Positions 24,277 through 33,574 are shown, counted from the first letter of the stretch. The stretch: 48,026 nt of DNA from Bacillota bacterium (GCA_023436065.1 JAEZKU010000049.1:1-48026); one strand, 5' to 3'. Notes: generated by a model from the sequence alone, not told the origin. A program made the numbers and translations.

Positions 24277-25241
24277 ATAGAAAGACACAACTGGAAAAGG
24301 TAATCCATAGCAGTTATAGCAATATTGGAGGCATGATTGTACGAAAAAGTGGTGAAACAGTATATGAAAAATACTTTAACGGGTGTACGGCCTCTGATAC
24401 GCTTCATATTTTTTCTGTAACCAAAAGTATTATTTCCATGTTGATTGGTGTAGCGATAGACCGAGGACATATCCGTAGCATCGATCAGAAGGTATTGGAA
24501 TTCTTCCCGGAGTATACGGTAAAAAGTGGAGAACAGACGATACAGAAGATTACGTTGAAGGATCTCCTGACCATGACTGCTCCGTATAAATATAAATCAG
24601 AACCCTACAAGGATTTTTTCACAAGCGATGACTGGGTTAAAGCCTCCCTGGATTTATTAGGAGGCACGGGAAAAATCGGGGACTTTAAGTATACTCCGGT
24701 GATCGGACCGGATATCTTCTCGGGAATTCTTATCAATGCAACCGGCCAATCAGTACTTGATTTTGCAACAGAGTACTTATTCTCTCCGTTAGGAATTACT
24801 GTGGAGGGTAATATCACATTTCGTAATCAAGAGGAGCAGATGGCATTTTACGAAGCAAAACATGTCAGGGGCTGGGTTGCTGATCCAACCGGTGTGAATA
24901 CAGCCGGCTGGGGACTAAATCTGACACCAATGGATTTGGCTAAGCTGGGCCAATTATACTTAGACGAAGGAGTGTGGAGTGGGGAACAGCTGATATCCTC
25001 GGATTGGATCAGAGAAAGTACCAGAGAGCAAAGCAAATGGGGTAAGCTGGCCTATGGCTATCTTTGGTGGATAATGGATGAGAGAGAGCGTTCTTTTGCA
25101 GCTATGGGTGACGGTGGGAATGTGATTTATGTGAATGCCAAAAAAGAAATCGTAATTTCGATTGCTTCCCTGTTTGTGAAGAACGCCAAGGATCGGATTA
25201 AACTGATTAAGGATTATATTGAGCCGATGTTTGATTTTTAG
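24273..25241 (+). CDS. Beta-lactamase-fold serine hydrolase
   Basis: 322 aa. Class C/PBP-like fold with Ser48-x-x-Lys51 in FSVTKSII as nucleophile and base, and a GYLWWI...GDGG-type C-terminal strand. Relatives include esterases and D-aminopeptidases; no signal peptide is seen, so it is likely cytoplasmic and not a classical resistance enzyme. Its ATG overlaps the mini-UvrA stop by four bases, so the two are translationally coupled. Confidence 0.88.
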   Translation: MNRKTQLEKVIHSSYSNIGGMIVRKSGETVYEKYFNGCTASDTLHIFSVTKSIISMLIGVAIDRGHIRSIDQKVLEFFPEYTVKSGEQTIQKITLKDLLTMTAPYKYKSEPYKDFFTSDDWVKASLDLLGGTGKIGDFKYTPVIGPDIFSGILINATGQSVLDFATEYLFSPLGITVEGNITFRNQEEQMAFYEAKHVRGWVADPTGVNTAGWGLNLTPMDLAKLGQLYLDEGVWSGEQLISSDWIRESTREQSKWGKLAYGYLWWIMDERERSFAAMGDGGNVIYVNAKKEIVISIASLFVKNAKDRIKLIKDYIEPMFDF

Positions 25242-25425
25242 ATATAATATAAAATCCAGCCTATCAATGTGCTTTATACAGTAACGCTATTAGTTGAAAT
25301 ACAATTAATGTATTTACATTAAATCTGTTGACTGATAGAATGTATAAAAAGTTAAAGTAAACGTATAAAGTTAACATCATGTTTATGAAAAGCGGTGATT
25401 AGCATGGTGGAGATTTATAGAAATA

Positions 25426-25668
25426 ATGAATCCGGGACAAATGAGATTGTGGCGAAAGCTGTATTATTTTTATTATGTAATTGTAGTCATGGTGGTTATT
25501 CATCTGATACCGACTGCAAGGCTCAGGACCAAGGGCATGTATGAGATCGAAGGGGACTGGGTCAATGTGTATTATGAAACTGAGGAAGAAGCTGCAAGGG
25601 ATGTATTTGAACTGGCTGAAGCCAAGGCGGATCTATCATCAGTGGATCGATTTTTTACGAAGTTATGA
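25426..25668 (+). CDS. Small hypothetical protein, possibly frameshifted
   Basis: 80 aa with a strongly hydrophobic, Tyr/Val-rich start (residues 10-30) and an acidic C-terminal part (EIEGDWVNVYYETEEEAARDVFELAEAK). The ATG at 25404 in another frame gives MVEIYRNNESGTNEIV, which looks like a natural N-terminus before running to a stop 46 codons on. A frameshift joining the two is possible. Low confidence in start and in expression. Confidence 0.4.
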   Translation: MNPGQMRLWRKLYYFYYVIVVMVVIHLIPTARLRTKGMYEIEGDWVNVYYETEEEAARDVFELAEAKADLSSVDRFFTKL

Positions 25669-25696
25669 TAAATAAATTCCAAAGGGGAGCGACTGT

Positions 25697-26296
25697 ATGT
25701 ATGATATTTTTTTAAAAGAGGACGAATTTGTAGACTACTCATCAGAGCTTATTCAGGAAACGGCGAAGCAGCTCTTTGATCAAGTAAGTTCCGATATTGA
25801 AAAAGCAAGGATTGCTTATGAGTTTGTAAGGGATCAGATACCACATTCCTTTGACATCAATGCAAAGATTATTACAGCAAAGGCTTCGGAGGTACTAAAG
25901 CATCGTACCGGAATCTGCCATGCTAAGGCTAATCTTCTGGCAGCCTTATTGCGGTCACAAGGAATACCGACAGGCTTCTGCTTCCAGCATATAACTCTTG
26001 CCGCAGATGATTCCCTGGGCTATTGTGTACACTGCTACAATGCCATTTATGTGGATCATCAGTGGATCAAGGTAGATGCAGGTGGAAATAAACCCGGAAT
26101 CAATGCTCAATTTTCTCTTGGAGAACCCCAACTCGCCTACCCTCCCCGGAAGGAATATGATGAATATTTTTGGAAAGGTATTTATGCAAACCCGCACTCT
26201 GATACCATGAAAATGCTCCAAAAAGCAAGATCCCTGCAGGACATCCTTGAGCAGATACCGGATTATGTTACAGAAGCAGCGGACATACCGGAATAA
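25697..26296 (+). CDS. Transglutaminase-like superfamily protein
   Basis: 199 aa after AAAGGGGAG. The papain-like triad is visible: Cys74 in TGICHAKANL, His112 in YCVHCYNAIY and Asp127 in WIKVDAGGNK. Such bacterial proteins are proteases or amidases rather than protein cross-linkers. No signal peptide, so cytoplasmic. Same strand as, and 28 bases after, the small upstream ORF. Confidence 0.88.
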   Translation: MYDIFLKEDEFVDYSSELIQETAKQLFDQVSSDIEKARIAYEFVRDQIPHSFDINAKIITAKASEVLKHRTGICHAKANLLAALLRSQGIPTGFCFQHITLAADDSLGYCVHCYNAIYVDHQWIKVDAGGNKPGINAQFSLGEPQLAYPPRKEYDEYFWKGIYANPHSDTMKMLQKARSLQDILEQIPDYVTEAADIPE

Positions 26297-26458
26297 GCTT
26301 TGACTTTTACATACTTCTTCTTGATTAATCACATGGTAATTAATGGTAAATACTTCTTGCTTGTCATAGGATTCGATGATAAACTGTTATTGGAGATTAT
26401 GACCAACGGCAACAGTTACAAAAGTCTGATTTTACTATGTCATAAGATTGGAGAAGCT

Positions 26459-27994
26459 ATGGGAGCAAAAAATATAATGAAGAAATTAGTTTTATCACTA
26501 ATGATCGTAACATTTTTGATACTATCAAATGATCAATCAGCTATGGCTGCAGAGAAGCTGAACAAAAAGGATTTTATCGCTAAGTATAATAGTATGTCTG
26601 AAACCTATAATCTTTACGAAAGCTTGAATAGCTATGGCGAGGATGTTATTCTGTTTACTTATGACAAGAATTATGACAGTAGTAAAGAGGCAGTGGTGAA
26701 AACCGCCAGAGGTATCTATATTGGTATGTCCGAAGCGTCAGTCACTAAGAAATACGGTAAGGGAACAAAAGAAAAGCTATCTAAGGATATCGTTTATAAT
26801 AGAATGCTTTATAATGCCGAGAACATGAAGCCGTATTTTAAGAACATCAAATATGTGGTTTGCTATCAGTACAAGGAGACTACTGATGATGGAAGTTTTA
26901 TCTCACGTATACATTTTTATATAGATAAAGAAGGTAAGGTAGCCCTGATCGGAATTTCCAGAATTAATGGAGATTCAAAGGGTGACTATCTGCATTATTT
27001 TCAGAAGGGTTCTTCTGCTTATTTATCAGAGGATTATGACGAAGCAATCGAATATTATACCCAAGCATTAAAGAGAAATAAGGAGGATCCTCTGGTTTAT
27101 AACGGGTTGGGAAATTGTTATTTTAGGCTGGAGGAGTATGGTGAGGCTATCAAGTATTATTGGACAGCAATCGAATTGGACTCTAAAGATGCGTATTATC
27201 AGTACAATATGGGAAACGCTCTCTACCAACAGAAGAAGTATGAAGAAGCGATCCCTTATCTGTCCGAATGTATCAAGCTTGTCCCCAAATTTACCGATGC
27301 ATACACAACAAAGGGTGATTGTCTTTATTACCTGGGAAGATTTGAGGATGCAGTAGAATACTATGACATAGCTACAAACTTGCCCAGCGGAGATACAGCC
27401 TACGTCTACTATAGTAAGGGTGCTGCCTTATACGGATTGGGTAAATTTGCAGATGCAATCACCGCTTATAACCAGGCGATTGAGAAAGATCCCACCTATA
27501 CCGTTGCGTATGCTGATAAGGGTAATGCATTATGTGATCTGGAGATGTATGAAGAAGCACGTATAGAGTACGATAAGGCTTTGAAGCTATATCCGAAAAG
27601 TACCTATTCAATTGTTGGAAAGGGAAAAAGCTATTACTATCAGGGAAAATTTAAAGAGGCAATTGAGCTTTATGATCAGGCAATTTCTCTGGATCCCGCA
27701 GATCTGAATATATATGCTTGGAAAGCATATGCCTTGTTTGATATGGGCAGCTATGAGGATTGCTTAACAATCGGTGATAAGATGCTTCAACTAGATCCGG
27801 CGGATGGGTTTGGTTATTATATAAAAAGCAGAGTGTATGCAGTGCAGCAGAAGGATACAGAATGCTTTGATAATCTGAAGAAGGCTGTGGAACGAAATAA
27901 AATCTACATTGAGTATGCGGAATACGATTGGTCCTTTAGTAATTACAAAAGTAATCCCAGCTATATTGATATCATCTCAGGTAAAGATAAATAG
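26459..27994 (+). CDS. Secreted TPR-repeat protein
   Basis: 511 aa from ATG 26459 (TTGGAG upstream); the same frame is open from 26300 but without a suitable start. Signal peptide at residues 1-31 (hydrophobic KKLVLSLMIVTFLIL, cleavage-like AMA-AE). A ~150-aa N-terminal domain follows, then about nine tetratricopeptide repeats of 34 residues (pattern Y-G-x-A-x-x-Y-x-x-A-(I/L)-x-x-(N/D)-P). Probably an extracytoplasmic scaffold; partner unknown. Confidence 0.85.
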   Translation: MGAKNIMKKLVLSLMIVTFLILSNDQSAMAAEKLNKKDFIAKYNSMSETYNLYESLNSYGEDVILFTYDKNYDSSKEAVVKTARGIYIGMSEASVTKKYGKGTKEKLSKDIVYNRMLYNAENMKPYFKNIKYVVCYQYKETTDDGSFISRIHFYIDKEGKVALIGISRINGDSKGDYLHYFQKGSSAYLSEDYDEAIEYYTQALKRNKEDPLVYNGLGNCYFRLEEYGEAIKYYWTAIELDSKDAYYQYNMGNALYQQKKYEEAIPYLSECIKLVPKFTDAYTTKGDCLYYLGRFEDAVEYYDIATNLPSGDTAYVYYSKGAALYGLGKFADAITAYNQAIEKDPTYTVAYADKGNALCDLEMYEEARIEYDKALKLYPKSTYSIVGKGKSYYYQGKFKEAIELYDQAISLDPADLNIYAWKAYALFDMGSYEDCLTIGDKMLQLDPADGFGYYIKSRVYAVQQKDTECFDNLKKAVERNKIYIEYAEYDWSFSNYKSNPSYIDIISGKDK

Positions 27995-28013
27995 TAATAC
28001 ATAGATAATATGG

Positions 28014-28100
28014 AAGCCCCGTCCTTAATAACTGAATAGGTGACTCCGAAAGACAGACTTTTTAGTATCACCTCATTCAGCTATTAAAGACGGGGCTTTT
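28014..28100. terminator. Bidirectional terminator
   Basis: AAGCCCCGTC (28014-28023) pairs with GACGGGGCTT (28089-28098), extended by partial inner pairs, with TTTT after it. It separates the TPR gene (plus) from the PNPOx-like gene (minus). Confidence 0.8.
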
Positions 28101-28114
28101 AACAGGCATTCTTC

Positions 28115-28534
28115 TTACAAATTCCCTCTTAATTCCTGCCAGTCTACTAACAGATTATAGCGCTTTGTCGTGAAGCGTAGGACACAATAATTCGGATCTT
28201 CGGGTCCGTTAAAATGGTTGGCTAAGCCTGAATACCACATCTCCTTTTTCACCTCTGGATCAGTCACTACCTCGATATCACCGATCAGAGAGATATTGTA
28301 TTCGGGTGAGTTAAAGCATACACTTGCCTGTTTGCAGTTGTCGATGCGGTTGGTCTTCGGGCTTCCATAGCCTGTGCAGAAGGTAATCCAATTGATCCCG
28401 TCCGCCTTGGAAGCGCTGATCGTGGATGCGGCCGGATACCCGTCCGTGTCAATCAGAGCCAGCACACAATAGGATTCTGCACCTGTGTTTTTTTCTACGA
28501 TTTCGCCTGCTTTTTTCAAAATCTCTTTTTCCAT
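28115..28534 (-). CDS. PNPOx-fold (pyridoxamine 5'-phosphate oxidase-like) protein
   Basis: 139 aa. Split-barrel flavin-binding pattern: ALIDTDGYPAASTIS, the INWITFCTGYGSPKTNRI strand-helix with a phosphate-binding-type SPKT, and the second half VCFNSPEYNISLIGDIEVV. Family members bind FMN or F420, or are general-stress proteins. AGGGAGG precedes the start. The 340-bp gap upstream (to the PfkB gene) holds the PfkB promoter and otherwise nothing recognisable. Confidence 0.85.
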   Translation of the reverse strand: MEKEILKKAGEIVEKNTGAESYCVLALIDTDGYPAASTISASKADGINWITFCTGYGSPKTNRIDNCKQASVCFNSPEYNISLIGDIEVVTDPEVKKEMWYSGLANHFNGPEDPNYCVLRFTTKRYNLLVDWQELRGNL

Positions 28535-28757
28535 ACTTGTCCTCCCTAATATAACGCTTGTTCTCCATGCAATTCCAATAATAACTAATTATAGCATAGG
28601 TTATGTTAGCACACAAATTTTTCTGCACTTCTGAACTTAGTGTACCAGTAGGAACATGACAGCTGTATGTCATTTTCATTTAACCTTAGCTAATAACTCA
28701 ATAGGGTACAGCTATTTTCGTTCGTAAATTTTGATGACTAACTTACGATTGTACTAA

Positions 28758-28787
28758 TTGAACTATGATGGATAATAAGTTTATAAT
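28758..28787 (+). promoter_or_regulatory. Sigma-A promoter of PfkB kinase gene
   Basis: TTGAAC (28758-28763), 18-bp spacer, TATAAT (28782-28787). It leaves a ~80-base 5' leader. Confidence 0.7.
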
Positions 28788-28873
28788 AGTAGCAGAAAGA
28801 TAAGCATTCCTATGATAAACTCTGTAAAAGAATTCATGAGGGGAAATAACGATATCTGCAGATGGAGGGTATG

Positions 28874-29806
28874 ATGATTATAACGGTGACGATGAATCCT
28901 GCGATCGATAAGACGGTCGATTTGGATCATATGGTACAGGGAGGCTTAAACCGCGTAAAAAATGTGACGATGGATGCCGGTGGCAAAGGGATCAATGTGT
29001 CCAAGACGATTAAAGAGTTGGGTGGTGAGACCATAGCTACAGGCTTCATAGGCGGCAGCAGCGGAAGTTTTATCAAGAAGGCATTGCAGGAACAGGGAAT
29101 TTGGCCGGATTTCGTAGAGACAGGAAAGGAAGTCAGAACGAACTTAAAGGTAGTAGAGGCCGACGGCAATGTAACAGAATTTAATGAGCCGGGACCGGTT
29201 ATCACCGCAGAGGAGCAGGAAGCACTGATACAGAAGCTGCTTGGTTATGCAGATAAGGACACCCTGTTCGTACTCGCAGGAAGCATACCGAATGGGATGG
29301 ATCAGGATATTTATCAGGTCCTGACCGGCAAGCTGAAGGAGAAAGGTGCCCGGGTGTTCGTGGATGCGGACGGAGAGTTATTGATCCATGCGCTGAAAGC
29401 AGCTCCTGATATCATCAAGCCGAATCGTCATGAGCTGGAGGAATATTTTCATATGGATTCCCACGTGGAGGAAGAGGAACTGATTGCCCTGGGGCAAGGA
29501 CTTTTGACCAAGGGGATCGGTATAATTGCCGTTTCTCTGGGACAGATGGGAGCTTTGTTTCTGACAGGGAATAAAGTGTTAAGATGTTCCGGACTGAAGG
29601 TCGAGGCGCATTCTACCGTAGGAGCGGGTGATGCGATGGTGGCAGCACTCGCCTATGGTTTCAATCAGGGACTGACCTTTGAGGAATGTGCAAGATTAGG
29701 CGTTGCTGCTTCAGCAGGAGCAGTGACCACGAAGGGGACTAAGCCTCCGAAGAGAGAGCTTGTAGAAGAACTGCTTTTGAAGGTAGAGGTAATCACTCTG
29801 CAATAG
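28874..29806 (+). CDS. pfkB: 1-phosphofructokinase / PfkB-family hexose-phosphate kinase
   Basis: 310 aa from ATG 28874, chosen because GGAGGG lies just upstream. The start MIITVTMNPAIDKT is typical of the 1-phosphofructokinase/tagatose-6-phosphate kinase group. PfkB signatures are AGGKGINVS (35-43) and the anion-hole motif TVGAGDAM with catalytic Asp253. The usual neighbour fruA (PTS) or a DeoR regulator is absent, so fructose 1-phosphate versus tagatose 6-phosphate cannot be decided. Terminator follows. Confidence 0.9.
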   Translation: MIITVTMNPAIDKTVDLDHMVQGGLNRVKNVTMDAGGKGINVSKTIKELGGETIATGFIGGSSGSFIKKALQEQGIWPDFVETGKEVRTNLKVVEADGNVTEFNEPGPVITAEEQEALIQKLLGYADKDTLFVLAGSIPNGMDQDIYQVLTGKLKEKGARVFVDADGELLIHALKAAPDIIKPNRHELEEYFHMDSHVEEEELIALGQGLLTKGIGIIAVSLGQMGALFLTGNKVLRCSGLKVEAHSTVGAGDAMVAALAYGFNQGLTFEECARLGVAASAGAVTTKGTKPPKRELVEELLLKVEVITLQ

Positions 29807-29816
29807 TACAAAAAAA

Positions 29817-29849
29817 GGCTGCTGCAAATTTTGCAGCAGCTCCTCTTTT
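29817..29849. terminator. Terminator after PfkB gene
   Basis: GCTGCTGCAAA and TTTGCAGCAGC (29818-29840) form a strong stem; a T-rich tail follows. It also lies downstream of rubrerythrin on the minus strand. Confidence 0.85.
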
Positions 29850-29880
29850 ATAAATGTGTCAGTATGCAGACACGTTATTC

Positions 29881-30375
29881 TTAGTACTTGATGAATTTTG
29901 CTCCCGGAACACCGCAGATACTGCATTTGTCGGGGATGGAGGTCTCGATGTTACCACATACCGGACAGAGGTAATAGAAGACCTCTTCCTTCTGATCCAG
30001 ACTGTTTAAAGCTTCGGTATAAAGCTTTGCATGAACCTCTTCTGCATTCATAGCCTGACGGAAGGCAGTCATGGCATTGTTCATCCCTTCCTGCTCTGCG
30101 ATTGCTAAGAACTCCGGATACATGCTTTTGTATTCATGAGTTTCACCGGCAATGGCATCCTTTAAGTTCTCCTGTGTGGAGTTTACTTTACCAGCCAGTT
30201 CGAATTCCTTTAATGCGTGGAGTGTCTCTGCATCAGCAGCGGCGCGGAATAATTTAGCCGCATTTGTATAGCCCTCTTTTTCAGCCTTCTTTGCATAAGC
30301 AGTGTATTTTCTGTTCGCCTGGGATTCTCCTGCAAAAGCTTCCATCAGGTTTTTCAATGTTTTATTCTCTTCCAT
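29881..30375 (-). CDS. rbr: Rubrerythrin
   Basis: 164 aa. An N-terminal four-helix diiron domain has ligands Glu17, Glu50-x-x-His53, Glu78 and Glu112-x-x-His115; a C-terminal rubredoxin-like iron site has Cys137, Cys140, Cys151 and Cys154. It reduces hydrogen peroxide to water in anaerobes, with electrons from rubredoxin. It lies 54 bases after desulfoferrodoxin on the same strand, giving a superoxide-then-peroxide detoxification operon. Confidence 0.96.
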   Translation of the reverse strand: MEENKTLKNLMEAFAGESQANRKYTAYAKKAEKEGYTNAAKLFRAAADAETLHALKEFELAGKVNSTQENLKDAIAGETHEYKSMYPEFLAIAEQEGMNNAMTAFRQAMNAEEVHAKLYTEALNSLDQKEEVFYYLCPVCGNIETSIPDKCSICGVPGAKFIKY

Positions 30376-30429
30376 GTCTTTCTCTTCCTTTCTGTAGTAC
30401 CAATTATGTAAGCGTTGATAGAATATGGA

Positions 30430-30825
30430 TTAGTCTCTATATTCAGCCATCCACAGACCATGCAGGTTACAATAAGCGTAAACCTTCTTCAGTTTGTCAT
30501 CTGCAGTTAAAGCAAATTCAAGATAGGGCTTATCATTCGGAGCAAGGGTCTTACGCTGACCGCCCTTCTCTGTCATGATATACACCCAGCTAATATGATG
30601 CTCTTCTGTCATCGGATGAGGTACTGAACCGATTTCCACAACTACGGTATTGCCATCCACTTTGATTACAGGTACATGCTTTTCTACTGCTGCATCAGTG
30701 GTGTTAGGAACTAATTCGGTCATTTCTTCACCACAGCATACAAGTGGAACTCCTGCATTATTGATCAGACCGATCGTATTCCCACATTTCTCGCAGATAT
30801 AAAATTTCTGTTGCTTTTCCATCAT
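30430..30825 (-). CDS. dfx: Desulfoferrodoxin (superoxide reductase, 2Fe type)
   Basis: 131 aa. Desulforedoxin-type centre I with Cys11, Cys14, Cys30, Cys31 (CEKC and VCC), and the catalytic centre II ligands His50 (EKHVP), His70 (HPM), His76 (HHI), Cys119 and His122 (CNLHGLW). It reduces superoxide to hydrogen peroxide without releasing oxygen. First gene of the dfx-rbr operon with its own promoter at 30935-30906. Confidence 0.97.
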   Translation of the reverse strand: MMEKQQKFYICEKCGNTIGLINNAGVPLVCCGEEMTELVPNTTDAAVEKHVPVIKVDGNTVVVEIGSVPHPMTEEHHISWVYIMTEKGGQRKTLAPNDKPYLEFALTADDKLKKVYAYCNLHGLWMAEYRD

Positions 30826-30905
30826 TCTACACGTCCTTTCTGGTTTTAATTTATTTGGATGCTCTTGAATTAAATGGCTGGGTATCCAATCAGCGCCATA
30901 CTAAC

Positions 30906-30935
30906 ATTATAGCACAAAATAGAAGCAAAGTTCAA
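30906..30935 (-). promoter_or_regulatory. Sigma-A promoter of dfx-rbr
   Basis: On the minus strand TTGAAC (30935-30930), 18-bp spacer, TATAAT (30911-30906). A PerR-like operator is not evident. Confidence 0.75.
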
Positions 30936-31104
30936 TCCGATGTTGCAGTTCGGTCTTCTAAACTGAACAAAACAATCCTATTTTTTGATGATATTGACTA
31001 TTTCACATTAATGCGGTAAACTCAGAATATAGGTATAAAAAGGAAGAAAAATATAGAATTATCCCTGTGATTGTAAGAAAATGTAGTTTGTTAACCTTGA
31101 GAAT

Positions 31105-31199
31105 TATAATATGTGTAAAGAGTCAAAGCACTGAAGATGCAACTGTAAGGAATAACGGTCTATGGTATGCGAAAGGGCACTCAACAGTTTTGACACTTT
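31105..31199 (+). ncRNA. Putative structured leader RNA of the ECF/DUF62 operon
   Basis: A -10 box TATAAT (31105-31110, weak -35) predicts a transcript start near 31117. From there AAAGAGUCAAA (31117-31127) can pair with UUUGACACUUU (31189-31199) in a 10-bp stem with one A-A mismatch. Inside lie a small hairpin GCA/UGC (31128-31140) and a second stem ACUGU (31142-31146)/ACAGU (31184-31188) enclosing a UGC/GCA hairpin (31168-31179). This is a closed multi-branch fold at the very 5' end, as in riboswitches. I could not match it to TPP, FMN, SAM, cobalamin, preQ1, purine, THF or ZTP consensus. It is the main content of the 428-bp gap between dfx and the S component; the rest holds the two promoters. 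Confidence 0.45.
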
Positions 31200-31252
31200 A
31201 GACAATGTATCACCTTATATATTATAATTAATAAAAATTGGAGGGAAACACA

Positions 31253-31843
31253 ATGAAAAAGCAAAGCGTTTTAAGAACAATCCTTGGTGTATGGAATACC
31301 AAGACAGTCGTTGTAATCGCAATCGGTGCAGCTCTGTTCGGCGTACTGATGAACTTCGGCGGAATTACAGTTGTCTCTAACACAAAGCTCACGACAGCCA
31401 TGCTGATCCCGGTTATCGTAGGAGCAATGTACGGACCTGTTCCGGCATTTGTTGCCTGTCTGGTAGGTAATACGATCGCAGATCTGATCGGCGGCTGGGG
31501 CTTCTGGTTTGACTGGTCCATCGGTAATGGCGTATTGGGCTTTATTGTCGGACTTCTGCCTGTATACGGTGCTCGTATCAATGATGGTATCTTTAAGGCA
31601 AAGCATGCTGTAATTTACGCAGTTCTCTGTATTATTGGTAATGCTTTGGCATTCGGTGTGATCACTCCGATTCTGACAACAGCCTTCTATGGCGGTGAGC
31701 TGGAGGTAACCTTTGTGCAGGCACTGGCCGGAGGCATCGGCAATACAGCAATATTGATTATTCTTGGTATCCCGATCATCATTGCTCTTGCGGCACGTAA
31801 TGCACGTAGCAATAATCTAAAATTAGACGAGAAAGAAGAGTAG
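31253..31843 (+). CDS. ECF transporter S component (UPF0397-like)
   Basis: 196 aa after GGAGGG. About six hydrophobic segments; the pattern TVVVIAIGAALFGVL, then AMYGPVPAFVACLVGNTIADL and GWGFWFDWSIGNGVLGFIVGL matches the UPF0397 family of substrate-binding membrane proteins of ECF transporters. First gene of an operon with fused ATPase and T component, so a dedicated (group I) transporter. Members are often called riboflavin-type, but the DUF62 enzymes downstream make a SAM-derived nucleoside or related ligand at least as plausible. Substrate unresolved. Confidence 0.85.
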   Translation: MKKQSVLRTILGVWNTKTVVVIAIGAALFGVLMNFGGITVVSNTKLTTAMLIPVIVGAMYGPVPAFVACLVGNTIADLIGGWGFWFDWSIGNGVLGFIVGLLPVYGARINDGIFKAKHAVIYAVLCIIGNALAFGVITPILTTAFYGGELEVTFVQALAGGIGNTAILIILGIPIIIALAARNARSNNLKLDEKEE

Positions 31844-31852
31844 TTTACATAA

Positions 31853-33574
31853 ATGAGAAAACCCATTGTTGAATTTAAAGATTTTGGATTTCAGTACAAA
31901 AAGCAGACCGAACCCACCCTCTATGACATCAACCTTACGATTTATGAGGGTGAGAAGGTTCTGCTATTAGGTCCCAGCGGTAGCGGCAAATCCACTTTGG
32001 CGAACTGTATCAATGGCTTAAATCCTTTTTCTTATGAAGGTAACATTACGGGTTCCTGCAAAATTGCTGGCATAGAGACTAAGTCTGCCAGCATTTTTGC
32101 TTTAAGTAAGATAGTGGGAACCGTATTGCAGGATTCTGATGCCCAGTTTGTAGGACTCTCCGTAGGGGAGGATATTGCCTTTTCGCTGGAGAATGAGAGT
32201 ATGCCAAGAAAGGAAATGCTGCCCAAGGTGCAAAAAGCCAGTGAACTTGTTGGGATGCAGGATTTCCTTCTGCATGTTCCCTATGAGCTCTCCGGTGGCC
32301 AGAAGCAGAAGGTAGCCTTGGCGGGGGTCATGCATGATAATGTGAATCTGCTGATATTTGATGAGCCTTTGGCAGCTCTTGATCCGAAGATGGGTATGAT
32401 AGCGGTTGACCTGATTGACCGTATCCATGCTGAGCAGAAAAAGACCATTATCATTATCGAACACAGGCTGGAGGATGTGCTTTATCGATCCTTAGACAGA
32501 GTGGTTCTGATGGATCAGGGCAGGATTGTATTCAATGATTCCCCGGATAAACTGCTTGCATCTGATTATCTGACCAGATATGGAATACGTGAGCCTCTGT
32601 ATATTAAGGCAATGAAATATGCCGGCTGTGAATTCGTAGAAGGGCAATATCTGTCCGATATTGCAACGATGGATTTGACAGCCTTCCGTGAAAAATTGAA
32701 TCAAAAGCAGGCAATGAAAATAGAGAGATACTATCCTAAGCTTGGTGAAGAGCTCCTTAGGGTTGAGAAAGTATGCTTCTCCTATGGTGAGGAAGAGGTA
32801 CTGCATGATATCTCCTTTACGATCCACCAAGGGGAAAGGCTTGCCTTTGTAGGTAAGAACGGAGCGGGAAAAAGCACCATGGCGAAGCTCCTCTGCGGTA
32901 TCAAACGTCCGGCAAAGGGAAATATCCACATCAAGGGGGCAGATTATCTTCAGCTTTCCATGAAGGAAATCGGGGAACGAATAGGTTATGTCATGCAGAA
33001 TCCTAACCAGATGCTGGTTAAGGACATCATCAAAGAGGAAGTGGAGCTGGCGATGGTCCTGCGTGGTAAAAGCAGGCAGGAGATTGACGAAGCCATGAAA
33101 AAGGCGCTGAAGATGTGCGGCCTCTGGGGCATGCGCAACTGGCCGATCTCGGCAGTCAGCTATGGACAGAAGAAGAGGGTAACAATCGCCTCAATCCTGG
33201 TGCTGCAGCCGGATATTATCATATTGGATGAGCCGACAGCCGGGCAGGATTATTTTCACTATACGGAGATCATGAACTTCCTGGATGATCTGAATAAGAA
33301 TTATGGTATCACCATAATCTTTATCACTCATGATATGCATCTTGCAATCCAATATACGGACAGGGCTATCGTATTTGCGGAGGGTGAGCTGATTGCAGAT
33401 GATACTGTCTATAAGGTGCTTGCGGATAACGAAATCATCGAAAAGGCCAATCTGAAACAGACCTCCCTCTATACGCTGGCAAAGCGCTTAAATATCAGTC
33501 CGGAGGAATACATCGAACACTTTATTGCTTATGAAAGGATGAGTAAAGAGCATGAACAATCAACTTCTGATTAA
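31853..33574 (+). CDS. ECF transporter ATPase, two fused ABC domains
   Basis: 573 aa. The first ABC domain has Walker A GPSGSGKST (40-48), signature LSGGQ (146-150) and Walker B LLIFDEP (166-172). The second has Walker A GKNGAGKST (334-342), a degenerate signature VSYGQ (435-439) and Walker B IIILDEP (455-461). The fusion replaces the usual EcfA1/EcfA2 heterodimer, and the weak second signature suggests asymmetric catalysis. It starts 10 bases after the S component and overlaps ecfT by 23 bases. Confidence 0.95.
   Translation: MRKPIVEFKDFGFQYKKQTEPTLYDINLTIYEGEKVLLLGPSGSGKSTLANCINGLNPFSYEGNITGSCKIAGIETKSASIFALSKIVGTVLQDSDAQFVGLSVGEDIAFSLENESMPRKEMLPKVQKASELVGMQDFLLHVPYELSGGQKQKVALAGVMHDNVNLLIFDEPLAALDPKMGMIAVDLIDRIHAEQKKTIIIIEHRLEDVLYRSLDRVVLMDQGRIVFNDSPDKLLASDYLTRYGIREPLYIKAMKYAGCEFVEGQYLSDIATMDLTAFREKLNQKQAMKIERYYPKLGEELLRVEKVCFSYGEEEVLHDISFTIHQGERLAFVGKNGAGKSTMAKLLCGIKRPAKGNIHIKGADYLQLSMKEIGERIGYVMQNPNQMLVKDIIKEEVELAMVLRGKSRQEIDEAMKKALKMCGLWGMRNWPISAVSYGQKKRVTIASILVLQPDIIILDEPTAGQDYFHYTEIMNFLDDLNKNYGITIIFITHDMHLAIQYTDRAIVFAEGELIADDTVYKVLADNEIIEKANLKQTSLYTLAKRLNISPEEYIEHFIAYERMSKEHEQSTSD

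Noticed and set aside
24273..25241. Antibiotic-resistance beta-lactamase
   Set aside because: No signal peptide and overall resemblance to general serine hydrolases of the fold; resistance function not supported.
31117..31199. Known riboswitch (TPP, FMN, SAM, cobalamin, preQ1, purine, THF, ZTP)
   Set aside because: None of the defining conserved cores of these classes could be placed by eye, although the fold looks riboswitch-like.
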